A stretch of DNA of 64,000 bases from Neptunitalea lumnitzerae (lineage in GTDB: Bacteria > Bacteroidota > Bacteroidia > Flavobacteriales > Flavobacteriaceae), in the NCBI RefSeq assembly GCF_027924185.1, contig NZ_BRVO01000002.1, positions 992,001-1,056,000 on the forward strand. Direction: 5' to 3'. Position numbers and translations under genes: made by a program. Numbering within the stretch: position 1 is the stretch's first letter; every line of letters begins with the position of its first letter. The notes under the pieces are model-generated. The model was given only the letters and a program-made list of their open reading frames with translations, ran no database searches and was not told the origin of the DNA. Below are positions 1 to 10,500 of this stretch, piece after piece.

Positions 1-1279
1 AGGCAACTACTGCCCCGTCATTAATTACTTTTTTTTTAGCACTAGCTTTTCTAACCTCAGAAACTACATCTTCATCAAAAGTAGCCTCTACTTGATTTCG
101 TAATAAATCTTCAAAAGATTCTCTTTTTCTAATTAACTGTGCTTTTCCGTTATACCATAAAACTTCAGCCGGTCTAAAACGAGAATTGTAATTACTAGCC
201 ATAGTAAAACAATATGCCCCTGAGTTTCTAAAACATAAAATATCTCCTTCATTAATTTCGGCAATACGTCTGTTATTACCAAAAGTATCTGTTTCACAAA
301 TATATCCTACTACAGAGTAAAAACGCTCTCTACCTTCAGGGTTTGAAATATTCTCTATCTGATGATAAGAGTTATAAAACATCGGACGTATTAAATGGTT
401 AAATCCACTATCAATACCTGCAAAAACAGTAGAGGTAGTTTGCTTAACAACATTCACTTTTGCTAAAAAGTTCCCTGCCTGACTCACTAAGAATTTACCA
501 GGCTCAAATGCTAAGGTTAACTCTTTACCATAAGCAGCACAAAACTCATTAAATCTGGCAGATAATTTTTCTCCAAGCTCTTCTATATTAGTTTCTATAT
601 CTCCTGGCTTATAAGGCACTTTAAACCCACTACCAAAATCAATAAAATCTAGATCTTTAAACTGGCTTGCCGTTTCAAATAAAATTTCGGCAGCATACAA
701 AAACACTTCAATATCTAAAATATCACTTCCGGTATGCATATGAATACCGTTAACACGCATTTTAGTATTGTCTACAATTCTTAGTAAATGAGGAATCTGA
801 TGTATACTAATTCCAAATTTAGAATCTATATGTCCTACAGATATATTACTATTACCCCCAGCCATTACGTGCGGATTAATTCTAATACACACAGGAATGT
901 TTGGATGCTTACTTCCAAATTGTTCTAAAATAGAAAGGTTATCAATATTCACCTGCACCCCCATTGCTGCCACTTCTTCAATTTCTTCTAAAGAAACACC
1001 ATTAGGAGTATAAATAATTCTTTGTGGCTCAAAACCAGCTATTACACCAAGCTTTACTTCTTGTATAGAAACAGTATCTAAACAACTGCCTTGATTCTTT
1101 AAAAGCTTTAATATAGAAATATTAGACAATGCTTTTACAGCATAATTGATTCTTAAATTACTTACATCACTAAATGCATCTGTTAATCTTCTGTACTGAC
1201 TAACTATTTTCTCTGCGTCATAAACATATACAGGACTCCCGTACTCACCTGCAATTGCTAACAAGTCTTTCTGTGTCAT
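1..1279 (-). CDS. lysA: diaminopimelate decarboxylase, partial at window edge
   Basis: Reading the minus strand from the ATG at 1279 gives 426 codons with no stop before the left edge, so the C-terminal end lies outside the window. The product is a fold-III PLP enzyme that decarboxylates meso-diaminopimelate to L-lysine in the cytoplasm. The N-terminus has the typical MTQKDLLAIAGEYGSPVYVYD-like opening, and the PLP lysine is K49 in the context INYAVKALSN. Further along come the HMHTGSDI and FGSGFKVPY segments expected of the alanine-racemase-like barrel. Family members are usually about 400-420 aa, so little is missing. A -7 promoter element lies 17 bp upstream and an inverted repeat about 90 bp upstream. 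Identification is firm; only the end is unseen. Confidence 0.93.
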   Translation of the reverse strand, partial: MTQKDLLAIAGEYGSPVYVYDAEKIVSQYRRLTDAFSDVSNLRINYAVKALSNISILKLLKNQGSCLDTVSIQEVKLGVIAGFEPQRIIYTPNGVSLEEIEEVAAMGVQVNIDNLSILEQFGSKHPNIPVCIRINPHVMAGGNSNISVGHIDSKFGISIHQIPHLLRIVDNTKMRVNGIHMHTGSDILDIEVFLYAAEILFETASQFKDLDFIDFGSGFKVPYKPGDIETNIEELGEKLSARFNEFCAAYGKELTLAFEPGKFLVSQAGNFLAKVNVVKQTTSTVFAGIDSGFNHLIRPMFYNSYHQIENISNPEGRERFYSVVGYICETDTFGNNRRIAEINEGDILCFRNSGAYCFTMASNYNSRFRPAEVLWYNGKAQLIRKRESFEDLLRNQVEATFDEDVVSEVRKASAKKKVINDGAVVA

Positions 1280-1295
1280 TTTAAACAATTTTAAT

Positions 1296-1303
1296 CAAAT
1301 GTA
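1296..1303 (-). promoter_or_regulatory. -7 promoter element for lysA
   Basis: The minus strand reads TACATTTG, an exact match to the Bacteroidota -7 consensus TAnnTTTG, ending 17 bp before the lysA ATG. No convincing -33 TTTG is seen at the usual spacing, so the call rests on the -7 element and its position. Confidence 0.5.
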
Positions 1304-1361
1304 TAATAGTAGCATCAATGGGAAAAATTTTATACTAATTATAAATAAAAATACAACACGT

Positions 1362-1377
1362 TGTTATATTTATAACA
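1362..1377. promoter_or_regulatory. candidate operator, perfect 7-bp inverted repeat
   Basis: TGTTATA and TATAACA flank a TT centre, a perfect 7+2+7 inverted repeat in the 204-bp space between divergent lysA and the permease gene. It is centred about 90 bp upstream of the lysA ATG. It has no U-tract and is AT-rich, so it fits a protein-binding site better than a terminator. A similar repeat (AGTTACA-AAA-TGTAACT) sits about 85 bp upstream of asnB. Function is inferred. Confidence 0.35.
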
Positions 1378-1483
1378 TTTGATAATTTTCATAACAATAG
1401 TACATCTAATTTTTCTGAAATAAATCAAGATTACTTTTAAAAAATTGTAACATATATATAAAAAACGTGTCTAACGCAGTATT

Positions 1484-2728
1484 ATGAAATTAACACAAGT
1501 TGCTGAAAACATAAAAATAGCTTTTGATGCTATTAAAGGTCAAATGCTTAGAACCATTTTAACGGTGGTCATTATTTCTATTGGTATTACCGCATTAGTA
1601 GGTATGTTAAGTGTAGTTAGCGCTTTTAAAAATACATTAAGTAACGATTTTGCTTCTATGGGAGCTAACACCTTTAACCTAACTAGGTATGATAGCGACT
1701 TTAGAGCACAAGGTTCGGGAGAAAAGGAAAAGATAAACCCTCAAATAACCTATGCCCAAGCTAAGGAATTTAAAGAAAAGTTTGACTACCCTTATATACA
1801 AACCAGCACCTCCTTTACAGCAACTGCTACTGCCGAAGTAAAATATTTAAGTGAAAAAACAGATCCGGAAGTTTCTGTTTTAGGTGTAGACGATTATTTC
1901 TTATCTAATAGCGGATTAGAAATAGAAAATGGACGTAACTTTTTTCCTTCAGACATTAAAAACAATGTAAACGTATGTATTGTTGGGTCTTCTTTTAAAA
2001 ATAAACTACTGAAAGATGTTAACCCTATAAATAAGATTATTAGTATACGTGGTGCTAAGTTTAAAATTATAGGAATTTTAGAAGAGAAAGGTTCTACCTT
2101 TGGTAACAACCAAGACAATAGAGTACTCATACCTATACAAGTAGCACGCTCTTTATATGCGTTACCAAATATTAACTACAATATAAGTGTTAGAGTATCT
2201 GACAAACAATTTCTAGAAACTGCTATTGGAGATGCTACCGTTACTTTTAGAAACATAAGAACACTAACTCCTCTAGAAGAAAGTGATTTTGGTATTAGAC
2301 GATCTGACGATTTAATTAACAGAATTTCTGAAATGACCGATGTTTTAGGTATTGTGAGTATTATAATTGGTGCCATTACCATTTTTGGGTCTTCCGTGGC
2401 TCTATTAAATATCATGCTAGTTTCGGTTACAGAAAGAACCAGAGAGATTGGTATACGTAAGGCATTAGGCGCTAAAAAGAATTCAATTGTATTTCAATTC
2501 TTTATAGAAACCATGCTTGTTGCTCAAATTGGAGCTTTAGTAGGTATTCTATTTGGGGTAGGTATTGGCTTAGCCGTTTCATTAGCTATTGAATTCGACT
2601 TTATTATACCATGGACAGCCATTGTGGTTGCTATCATAATATCAGGGTTTGTAGCGCTTATTTCAGGTGTTTATCCTGCAATAAAAGCTGCAAAATTAGA
2701 CCCCGTAGAAGCATTGAGATACGAATAA
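1484..2728 (+). CDS. ABC transporter permease, MacB/FtsX family
   Basis: This 414-aa inner-membrane permease has the MacB/FtsX layout. There is one transmembrane helix near residues 22-46, a long periplasmic MacB_PCD domain (about 50-280), then three helices at about 288-312, 335-362 and 375-400. The conserved [16 protein letters not shown] coupling segment lies between helices 2 and 3, and the protein ends with [13 protein letters not shown], both hallmarks of the family. MacB-type systems do not pump through the membrane; they use ATP hydrolysis to move lipoproteins, toxins or peptides in the periplasm. No ATP-binding partner or membrane-fusion protein is adjacent, so the partner must be encoded elsewhere. 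It is convergent with the next gene with no gap. Substrate unknown. Confidence 0.85.
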   Translation: MKLTQVAENIKIAFDAIKGQMLRTILTVVIISIGITALVGMLSVVSAFKNTLSNDFASMGANTFNLTRYDSDFRAQGSGEKEKINPQITYAQAKEFKEKFDYPYIQTSTSFTATATAEVKYLSEKTDPEVSVLGVDDYFLSNSGLEIENGRNFFPSDIKNNVNVCIVGSSFKNKLLKDVNPINKIISIRGAKFKIIGILEEKGSTFGNNQDNRVLIPIQVARSLYALPNINYNISVRVSDKQFLETAIGDATVTFRNIRTLTPLEESDFGIRRSDDLINRISEMTDVLGIVSIIIGAITIFGSSVALLNIMLVSVTERTREIGIRKALGAKKNSIVFQFFIETMLVAQIGALVGILFGVGIGLAVSLAIEFDFIIPWTAIVVAIIISGFVALISGVYPAIKAAKLDPVEALRYE

Positions 2729-3199
2729 TTAAGCTATTAACTTTTTAAAGTACTCGTAGTAAGCACCATCTGATATAGCAGCCCCCTGCTCTATCAACTT
2801 AAATATGTCTAATTTTTTATCGTCAGAAAAAGGTTTTTGGGCATTATAAATAGTAACCGCATCATTTTTATAATTTTCTAGCACCCATGTCATCCCTTCT
2901 TTGGTTGTCAAATCAATTCCACCTGTACTACATTTAACAACAATTAATTTCATAGATGCTTCTTCAACATGAAAAAGAAAAACACTTTGTGCATCCACTT
3001 TACTCAAATGGGTTACATTACCTAATACCTTCTCCCAAACCAAATCACTAAAAACATCTATTTCTTGCTCTGCTACCTCAGGAGTTTCCTGCTTAATTTT
3101 TTGCCATTCAATTACATTAATTTGTTGTGTAGCTAAAAATCTAGCAAATTCTTCATGCATCTCTTCCAGTTGCTCTTTGGTAAGTCTAGTGTACTTCAT
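2729..3199 (-). CDS. DUF6495 family protein
   Basis: A 156-aa soluble protein without signal peptide or membrane segment. The opening MKYTRLTKEQLEEMHEEFARF, the middle stretch PEVAEQEIDVFSDLVWE and the closing DGAYYEYFKKLI match a short protein conserved in Flavobacteriia that I recall as DUF6495; no function is known. Its stop codon abuts the stop of the permease gene at 2728, so the two converge without a gap. A TATTTTTG -7 element lies at 3215-3222 and a short inverted repeat (GTACT-N6-AGTAC, 3230-3245) just upstream of that. Family recognition is from memory. Confidence 0.7.
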   Translation of the reverse strand: MKYTRLTKEQLEEMHEEFARFLATQQINVIEWQKIKQETPEVAEQEIDVFSDLVWEKVLGNVTHLSKVDAQSVFLFHVEEASMKLIVVKCSTGGIDLTTKEGMTWVLENYKNDAVTIYNAQKPFSDDKKLDIFKLIEQGAAISDGAYYEYFKKLIA

Positions 3200-3214
3200 A
3201 ATATCAATTTAGTG

Positions 3215-3222
3215 CAAAAATA
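3215..3222 (-). promoter_or_regulatory. -7 promoter element for the DUF6495 gene
   Basis: The minus strand reads TATTTTTG (TAnnTTTG) 16 bp before the ATG. A TTTG lies 22 bp further upstream (3248-3245), slightly beyond the usual 19-21 bp spacer for a -33 box. Confidence 0.45.
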
Positions 3223-3290
3223 TAATTCTGTACTGAAAATAGTACAAATGGTTTTAGTATATTTATAGTTTTTATAACCTTAAACGAAGA

Positions 3291-5072
3291 ATGGATAGGA
3301 TAAAAAAATTACTTTTTCCACTAATTTTTCTACAAATCCTCTGGTGTAACGCTCAAAGTTCACCTATTTCATTATACACTCAGTTTAACGGAAGATACGA
3401 CTATACTACCATAGGAAACACATTAAACACCGCCGAAAACAATAGCACCAGTTTATGCTCTATATTAACTAGTTCTAGTGCAGATTTTGTTTTGAATCCG
3501 GGAGACTCTGTACATGCAGCATATTTATATTGGGCTGGTTCAGGTTCAGGAGATTTTTCTGTAACCCTTAACGGACAAGCCATTACTGCACAGCGCACCT
3601 TTACTGTAAATTATTTTACAAGAACTTTTTTTTCGGCATTTGCAGATGTTACAACACAAGTACAAAATACTGGAACGGGCACCTATTTATTATCTGATTT
3701 AGATTTGACCAACGTCATTGCTAGTGACCCTATTTATTGTAATACCTCTACTAATTTTGGTGGTTGGGCTATTGTTATTGTTCTAGAAAATAACACATAC
3801 CCTTTAAGGCAAGTAAATATTTATGATGGTTTAGAAAATGTACCTAGCAGTGTAGATATTCTTTTAGATAATTTAGACGTATACGATACCCAAGGAGCTA
3901 AAATAGGTTTTTTAGCTTGGGAAGGCGATTCTTTATTAGCAACCGAATCACTAACTATAAATGGTACCGTAGTAGAAAATTTACCTACCAACCCAGGCGA
4001 TAATGCTTTTAATGGCACCAATGCCTTCACAGGGGCTACCAACTTATATAATATGGATATAGATTATTACAATCTTGAAAATTACATAAGTGTTAACGAT
4101 ACCAGTTTAGCTATTTCATTAAGTTCACTACAAGACTTTGTAATGGTTAATAATATTGTAACCGTATTAAACAGCTATGTAATACCAGACGCATCTGTAA
4201 TAGCCAATAATACAACAGTAGAATGCGACAGTAGATTTGTTTCACTAGACTTTGCCATTACCAACTACAATACATCTGGCACTTTACCACAAGGTACAGA
4301 AGCTACCATTTATGTTAACAGCACCTATTTAGATACTGTTGCAACCACTACAAATCTACTCCCCGGAACCGAAGAATACTTTACCCAACTATTAAACATA
4401 CCATTATCTGTTGGAGATAATTTTACTATTACCATTATAGTAGATGAAAATAACAACTTAGAAGAGTTTGATGAAACCAACAATACTACTGAGATAGATG
4501 CTTCACTCATATATTCGCCCACCATACCGCTGTTTAATAATTTAGAATCTTGTGATATTGGTTTTAATACCGCCCAATTTGATTTGACTGAAGCCAACAC
4601 TAATGCGCAGGAAGATTTAACTTTTTCGGGCTTTTACCTTTCGGAATTAGATGCAGAAGGTCTAGACAATCCTATTTTAACACCCACAACTTTTACCTCT
4701 ACAGAAGATCCTCAACTTATTTATTATAGATATGACAATGCTAACTGTTATACCTTAGGTAGCTTTGAATTAACCACTACTAATTGCCCCCCTATTATTC
4801 CGCAAGGATTTTCCCCTAATGGAGACATTTATAATGAAACGTTTAATATTCAAGGTCTTTGGAATGTATTTGAAAAATTTGAACTAAAAATCTACAACAG
4901 GTATGGAACATTAGTTTACGAAGGCAATGAAAATACAACACCTTGGGACGGTATTGCTAACTGTAATACAATGATTGGAGAAAAAGCACCCACCGGAACA
5001 TATTTCTACATTCTTAAGCTAGAAGATGAATTATATAACCTATATACAGGCTGGGTTTATTTGAATAGGTAA
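3291..5072 (+). CDS. T9SS type B secreted protein with CARDB-like domain
   Basis: This 593-aa protein has a signal peptide (about 1-22, ending CNAQ). A beta-rich N-terminal region (about 23-300) contains the YLYWAGSGSG motif seen in DUF3344-like secreted proteins. A CARDB-like adhesion domain follows (about 302-405, with EEFDETNNTTEI). One copy of the local 90-residue Cys module comes next (about 410-500, ESCDIGFNTAQFDLTE to ANCYTLGSFEL). The last 90 residues are the type B sorting domain (GFSPNGDIYNETFNI, KIYNRYGTLVYEG, TPWDG), which directs T9SS export across the outer membrane. It is the first of three tandem T9SS genes. Probably a surface-attached or released adhesin; ligand unknown. Confidence 0.82.
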   Translation: MDRIKKLLFPLIFLQILWCNAQSSPISLYTQFNGRYDYTTIGNTLNTAENNSTSLCSILTSSSADFVLNPGDSVHAAYLYWAGSGSGDFSVTLNGQAITAQRTFTVNYFTRTFFSAFADVTTQVQNTGTGTYLLSDLDLTNVIASDPIYCNTSTNFGGWAIVIVLENNTYPLRQVNIYDGLENVPSSVDILLDNLDVYDTQGAKIGFLAWEGDSLLATESLTINGTVVENLPTNPGDNAFNGTNAFTGATNLYNMDIDYYNLENYISVNDTSLAISLSSLQDFVMVNNIVTVLNSYVIPDASVIANNTTVECDSRFVSLDFAITNYNTSGTLPQGTEATIYVNSTYLDTVATTTNLLPGTEEYFTQLLNIPLSVGDNFTITIIVDENNNLEEFDETNNTTEIDASLIYSPTIPLFNNLESCDIGFNTAQFDLTEANTNAQEDLTFSGFYLSELDAEGLDNPILTPTTFTSTEDPQLIYYRYDNANCYTLGSFELTTTNCPPIIPQGFSPNGDIYNETFNIQGLWNVFEKFELKIYNRYGTLVYEGNENTTPWDGIANCNTMIGEKAPTGTYFYILKLEDELYNLYTGWVYLNR

Positions 5073-5101
5073 CCTTAACACCTATTTTAAAAATTATAAT
5101 G

Positions 5102-5109
5102 TACATTTG
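5102..5109 (+). promoter_or_regulatory. -7 promoter element for the 768-aa T9SS gene
   Basis: TACATTTG matches TAnnTTTG exactly and lies 26 bp before the ATG at 5136, in the short gap after the preceding gene. It suggests that the second adhesin gene has its own promoter rather than depending on readthrough. Confidence 0.45.
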
Positions 5110-5135
5110 CCTCCCCTTAACAAATTTACAATAAA

Positions 5136-7442
5136 ATGAAAAGGATCTTGTTGTTTGTAGTATTGATAATGTGCAAGTTAACTACTGGTCAAAATATTCA
5201 AGTAAATTCCAATTTATATTCCGCTCAAGAGTTAGTAGAAGATATTTTAATTAACAGTGATTGTATTACAGATATACATGTAACAAATACTGTTAGCGGT
5301 AATTTCTCTGACGGAATGAAAAGTTTTGGTTACTTTTCTGCTATGGGTACTACATTTCCTTTTGAACGAGGCATTGTAATGAGCACCGGAAGACTAAACC
5401 ATGTTCCCGGACCAAACAATACCTTAAGTGATGATGACGCACCCAACTGGGGAGGTGACACCGACCTAAACAACACCTTAGGGATTAACAACACGCTAAA
5501 CGCCACAGTACTAGAGTTTGACTTCACCCCTAATTCAGATAATATTAGGTTTAATTACATTTTTGCATCAGAGGAATATCAAGAAAACAACAGTAACACC
5601 TGTATTTACTCAGATGTTTTTGCTTTCTTAATTAAACCACAAGGAGGTAATTACACAAATATTGCAGTGGTACCGAATACCAATATACCAGTTCAAGTAA
5701 CTACTGTACACCCTGAAATTCCAGGAGGTTGTGCTGCAGAAAATGAAACCTATTTTGGTTCTTTCAATAATGGTAATGCACCTATTAACTTTAATGGTCA
5801 AACAGCTGTATTAACCGCTGAAGCCGCAGTAGTACCTAACACAGTGTACCACATAAAATTAATTATTGCTGACGAACAAAATTACAGATATGATTCAGCT
5901 GTATTTTTAGAAGCTGAAAGTTTTACCATTTCTGCTAATTTAGGAGATGATAGGTCTTTTGCCAATGACAATCCTGTTTGTGCTAATGAATCTATTATAT
6001 TAACACCTACTGTTAACCAAACCGTTTCATCCTATTCTTGGTATAAAGATGATATTCTTCTCTCTAATGAAACCAGTGACCAACTAGTGGTAACTGAAGC
6101 TGGCTCTTATGAAGTAGTAGCTACATTAGCAAATGGCTGTAGTGCTAGAGACGAGGTTATTATAGATTACTCTGCACCTTTTGCTTTACCAGACATCACC
6201 CTTAACCAATGTGATACAGATGGAGATGGACTAACTGTTTACGACTTAAACATTGCAGAGAATGACATATTAGCCAATGGTCAAGGTTTACAAGTTTCAG
6301 GTTTTTACGCTTCTGAATCTAATGCAATCAATGGTATAGCACCTTTTAGTAATCCAGATGCTTTTTACAATACCACACCCAATCAAGTAGTATATGCAGG
6401 TGTTATAAATGAATTTGGCTGTACCACAAGCGTTACTGTGCACTTAAACAGTATGCAAAATAATATTTCCAACGCTTATATAAATATATGTGACTCAGAC
6501 GGCACACCAGATGGCTACACCACTTTTAATCTAAACGAAGCTACTAGTCAAATTACAGGTTCTATAAACGAAACAGTTTCCGTTTCTTATTTTCTTTCAG
6601 CAGAAGATGCTTTTTTAGATATCAATAGCGTAGGGAATACTTTTACAAACACAACTACACCTGGGCAAACATTATATGCACGCGTAGACAACCAAGACGG
6701 ATGCTTTGGTATAGGTAATGTTTACTTAAGAGTATATAATAACCCCACTCTACCAGAAGATACAGAAAGAATTTATTGTACCGATAGCTATCCGGCTACT
6801 ATAAACCTAACATCGGGTGTGCAAACAAGCACCTATTTATATGACTTCTTATGGAGCAATGGAGAAACCACCCCTAATATTCATATAAATGAGCCAGGTA
6901 ATTATAGTGTTACTATTACCAACTACAATGGTTGCAGCACTACAAGAAACATTAAGGTTATAGCATCTTCACAAGCTAGTGTTAGTTACGAAATAACTGG
7001 AAATATTGGTAATAACAACGCTATTATTTACGCTGAAGGAAACGGTAATTATGTGTATTCGTTGGATGGAAATACTCCACAAAATGAAAATGTTTTTTAT
7101 AACTTAACTACTGGTCCTCATACGGTTTTTGTAGAGGATCTAAATGGCTGTAGTTCAAATTCAGTTACATTTTACATAATAGATTTCCCAAATTATTTCA
7201 CCCCAAATAATGATGGAGTTAATGATACGTGGAATATTCTAGGCGACAATTATCTTTACTCAACTGTTAAAGTAATTAACATATTTGACAGGTACGGAAA
7301 ACTAGTTTATTCTTTCAAACCTGATAACATTGGCTGGGATGGCACATACAACAACAAGGCTGCCCCATCTACAGATTACTGGTTTTCAGTAACTTTTAAC
7401 AACGGAGACTCTTATTTTAATAATTTCTCCTTAATACGTTAA
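5136..7442 (+). CDS. T9SS type B protein with choice-of-anchor L domain
   Basis: 768 aa with a signal peptide (about 1-19, ending TTGQ). A choice-of-anchor L domain spans about 30-265, recognised by FPFERGIVMSTG, NATVLEFDF and FNYIFASEEYQE. An Ig-like segment follows (about 270-350, SYSWYKDDILLSNE). Two copies of the 90-residue Cys module start at NQCDTDGDGLTVYDL and INICDSDGTPDGYTTFNL. The C-terminal cassette is an Ig-like domain (LWSNGETTPNIHI), a SprB-like repeat (YVYSLDGNTPQNENVFYNL) and the type B sorting domain (YFTPNNDGVNDTWNI ... WDGTYNN). Head and tail closely resemble the next gene, so the two are tandem paralogues of different length. It is probably exported by T9SS and acts at the cell surface; ligand unknown. 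Confidence 0.87.
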   Translation: MKRILLFVVLIMCKLTTGQNIQVNSNLYSAQELVEDILINSDCITDIHVTNTVSGNFSDGMKSFGYFSAMGTTFPFERGIVMSTGRLNHVPGPNNTLSDDDAPNWGGDTDLNNTLGINNTLNATVLEFDFTPNSDNIRFNYIFASEEYQENNSNTCIYSDVFAFLIKPQGGNYTNIAVVPNTNIPVQVTTVHPEIPGGCAAENETYFGSFNNGNAPINFNGQTAVLTAEAAVVPNTVYHIKLIIADEQNYRYDSAVFLEAESFTISANLGDDRSFANDNPVCANESIILTPTVNQTVSSYSWYKDDILLSNETSDQLVVTEAGSYEVVATLANGCSARDEVIIDYSAPFALPDITLNQCDTDGDGLTVYDLNIAENDILANGQGLQVSGFYASESNAINGIAPFSNPDAFYNTTPNQVVYAGVINEFGCTTSVTVHLNSMQNNISNAYINICDSDGTPDGYTTFNLNEATSQITGSINETVSVSYFLSAEDAFLDINSVGNTFTNTTTPGQTLYARVDNQDGCFGIGNVYLRVYNNPTLPEDTERIYCTDSYPATINLTSGVQTSTYLYDFLWSNGETTPNIHINEPGNYSVTITNYNGCSTTRNIKVIASSQASVSYEITGNIGNNNAIIYAEGNGNYVYSLDGNTPQNENVFYNLTTGPHTVFVEDLNGCSSNSVTFYIIDFPNYFTPNNDGVNDTWNILGDNYLYSTVKVINIFDRYGKLVYSFKPDNIGWDGTYNNKAAPSTDYWFSVTFNNGDSYFNNFSLIR

Positions 7443-7459
7443 TTTTTTTAACTTTTTTT

Positions 7460-7467
7460 TATATTTG
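7460..7467 (+). promoter_or_regulatory. -7 promoter element upstream of the 1609-aa T9SS gene
   Basis: TATATTTG matches the Bacteroidota -7 consensus. The ATG of the large gene is 80 bp downstream, leaving a leader of roughly 70 nt that contains a short ORF (7488-7550) and a perfect hairpin (7505-7528). Confidence 0.45.
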
Positions 7468-7487
7468 TTCTGCCTTAAAAAGAATTA

Positions 7488-7550
7488 ATGTCAAACCTAC
7501 TTATGAAAAAGTTTCCCCAAACTTTTTCTGCTTTTGTTAATGAAGTATGA
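7488..7550 (+). CDS. possible 20-aa leader peptide
   Basis: An ATG at 7488 opens a 20-codon reading frame (MSNLLMKKFPQTFSAFVNEV). Its TGA stop overlaps the ATG of the 1609-aa gene in the sequence ATGA, the classic arrangement for translational coupling. It lies downstream of the TATATTTG element and contains a perfect 10-bp hairpin. There is no run of one amino acid as in biosynthetic attenuators, and an ORF this short can arise by chance, so expression is unproven. Confidence 0.25.
   Translation: MSNLLMKKFPQTFSAFVNEV
7505..7528 (+). promoter_or_regulatory. perfect 10-bp hairpin in the leader of the 1609-aa gene
   Basis: GAAAAAGTTT and AAACTTTTTC flank a CCCC loop, a perfect 10-bp stem with five T residues in the 3' arm. 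It sits inside the leader ORF, 19 bp before the start of the giant adhesin gene. It could act as an attenuator, a translation-controlling element, or a weak terminator for the gene ending at 7442. The stem is AT-rich and no long U-tract follows it. Confidence 0.4.
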
Positions 7551-10500
7551 AATATAAACTTTTTTTAGTTTGTGTGTGGGCTACTATTGTATCTCATGCG
7601 CAACAAATCTCTATCGATGATACTCTAACCCCAGAGGAATTAATTGAAACTGTACTATTCCAAGGATGTATTGATGTATCTAACGTAAGCTCATCTGTAA
7701 ACGGGTCTGTAGACGGGCTCATGAGTTATGGCTATTTTGAAAGTGCGAATTCCAATTTCCCTTTTAACAACGGAATTGTACTAACTACCGGAGATGTTAA
7801 CGCTTCTGGAAACCCTTTTAACACCAATGCGCTAAATAATGGTACCGACAATTGGGGTACCGATAGTGATTTGGAAAATGTACTTGGTGTTTCAAATACC
7901 CTAAACGCTACGGTAATAGAATTTGATGTTGTAGCAGCTTCTAATCAAATTAATTTCAACTATATTCTTGCTTCAGAAGAATATTTGAATGATTACCCAT
8001 GTAACTATTCAGATAGTTTTGGTTTTTTGATAAGACCTAATAATGGCTCTGCTCCTTATACAAACATTACATTAATACCAGGTACTAATACCAATGTTTC
8101 TACACAGAATATTAGACCTAACATTGTTGGTTTCTGTGATGCACTTAACGAGGAATATTTTGAAGGCTATAATGTAGGAGACACCAATTACAATGGAAGA
8201 ACCACCATTTTAACCGCAACTGCAGATATCGTTCCTAACACATCATACCACATAAAGTTGGTTATTGCAGATCAGTTTGATGAAAACTTTGATTCAGCGG
8301 TATTTATTGAAGGTAACACCTTTACTCAAGAACTAGAACTAGGAAATACTATTAGTACTTGTGATGCTAGTTTAGAATTAGATACAGAAATTGACAATCC
8401 TGAAGCTATTTTTGAATGGTACTATAACGGAACACTATTAAGTGATAATACACCTGCCATAATAGCCGACCAAACTGGTAATTATGAAGTAGTAGTTACC
8501 ATACCATACGGACTAAACCAATGTGTTATTAGCGACACCATTTCTGTTACTGTAGATGGAGATGCCATGACTACGGAAGTTGATGATTTTGAGTTATGCG
8601 AGGAATCTTTTGGAAGTAACACTGCTACCTTTAACCTTACAAACTACAATGCTGTAATTGCTACTTCGGTAGATTTTACAAACCCTAGTATTGAATATTA
8701 CTATACACTTTCAGATGCTGAAAACGGAGCAAATGAAATAACAGCAGCAATTCAGAACACTACCAATCCACAGGCATTAGTTGCTAAAGTTATAGATCCT
8801 GTTTCAGGATGTGTAGGGTACACTCCTTTTAATATTGTGGTAAATTCATTACCTGATATTATAGATCCAGATGAATTACAGATTTGTGAAGAAACAGGAG
8901 TTACTACAGGTTTCTTTGATCTTTCTATTGCAGGTAACCAAACTATTGGTAATACCAATAACTTAGAAGTTGCTTATTATGAAAGTTTAAATGAGGCAGA
9001 AAATAATTTAAACCCAATTACCGATTTAAATTACGAAAGTCAAGTAGCAGATCAAATTATCTATATAAAAGCTACTGATACCATTACTAGCTGTTCCAAT
9101 TTAACAACGGTAACCCTACACGTAAATCAAGGTCCTGACCTATTAATGGATGAGTATGACATGGATGCATGTTATCCACAAGGTAGCGGGTTTGCTATAT
9201 TTGATCTTACTAGCATACTAGAACATTTTGTACAAGACACTTCTGTTTACAATATTACATTTTATCCATCATTAGCCGATGCAGAAAACAATAACAACCC
9301 TATAACAGATCCTGCTAACTTTAACAATAGTGTAGAAGACACTCAAAGCATCTATGTATCCATTGTAGATCCTGTTACCGGTTGTGCTTCTATAGCAAGA
9401 ATAAATGTTTATGCTGCTGTATTGTCTTCTGAAACTAACAGAGCAGATTTCTATACCTGTGATGATATTACAAATGATGAAGTTGAAGAATTTGACCTAT
9501 CATACGTAGCCACGTACATAGCTAACGGACTTGGAGATGTTACAGTTACTTTCTATGCTACTGAAAATGATATGAACAATGAGGTTAACCCTATTGACCA
9601 AACAGTACCATATTTCAATACAACGAATCCTCAGCAACTTTACATTACCATTAGTAATGACGATGATTGTATTTTTTATGATGATATTAACTTGGTAATA
9701 AACCCTTACTTTGAGGTTACCGGAATACCAAACCAAACGTATTGTGATGATAATAGTGATGGCTTTACAACCGTAATGCTAGAAGACTTTACGGAAACTA
9801 TCATAAATGGTAACGATTATACTGTTAAGTATTATATTTCTGAAGATGATGCTAACAACCAAAGTAACCCTATCACTTTATTTACCAACACTACTAACCC
9901 ACAAACCATTTGGGCAGTAGTAACCGATGAAGAGGGTATTTGTTCAGATGTTATAGATTTTGAAATTGAAGTTTTATCAGCGCCAGATACAAATACTTTA
10001 AATGACATGCAGTATTGTGACGATAATGACGATGGTATTTACAACGTTAATCTTAACGATGTTATACCACAACTTATTAGCGACACAACAGATGTTACTA
10101 TAGAATTTTACACCTCTGAAAATGATGCTGTTGATGGAACAAATATGATTACTACTCCTAGTAACTTTAACACATCTACCACTAACATTTATGTAAAAAG
10201 TATTAATGACTTAACAGGTTGTTACAACATACAATCATACACCTTATACATTACCTATTTCCCAGATCTTACAGCAGAAAATAGCAACTTTACGGTTTGC
10301 GAAAGTGATGGAGATGGTATAGAGGCTATTTATTTAGAAAACTATGATGCTGCCATAGCACAAGGAGTAGTTGATGTTGAAGTTTTATATTTTGAATCTC
10401 AAAATGATGCAGATCTAAACATCAACCCTATTGATAAAAACAGTGCTTATTTTAACACTACCGACCCACAACTTATCTATGTTAGAAGACATAGCATTTA

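Noticed and set aside
3230-3245. Inverted repeat GTACT-N6-AGTAC upstream of the DUF6495 gene
   Set aside because: The 5-bp arms are short enough to occur by chance; noted only in the gene entry.
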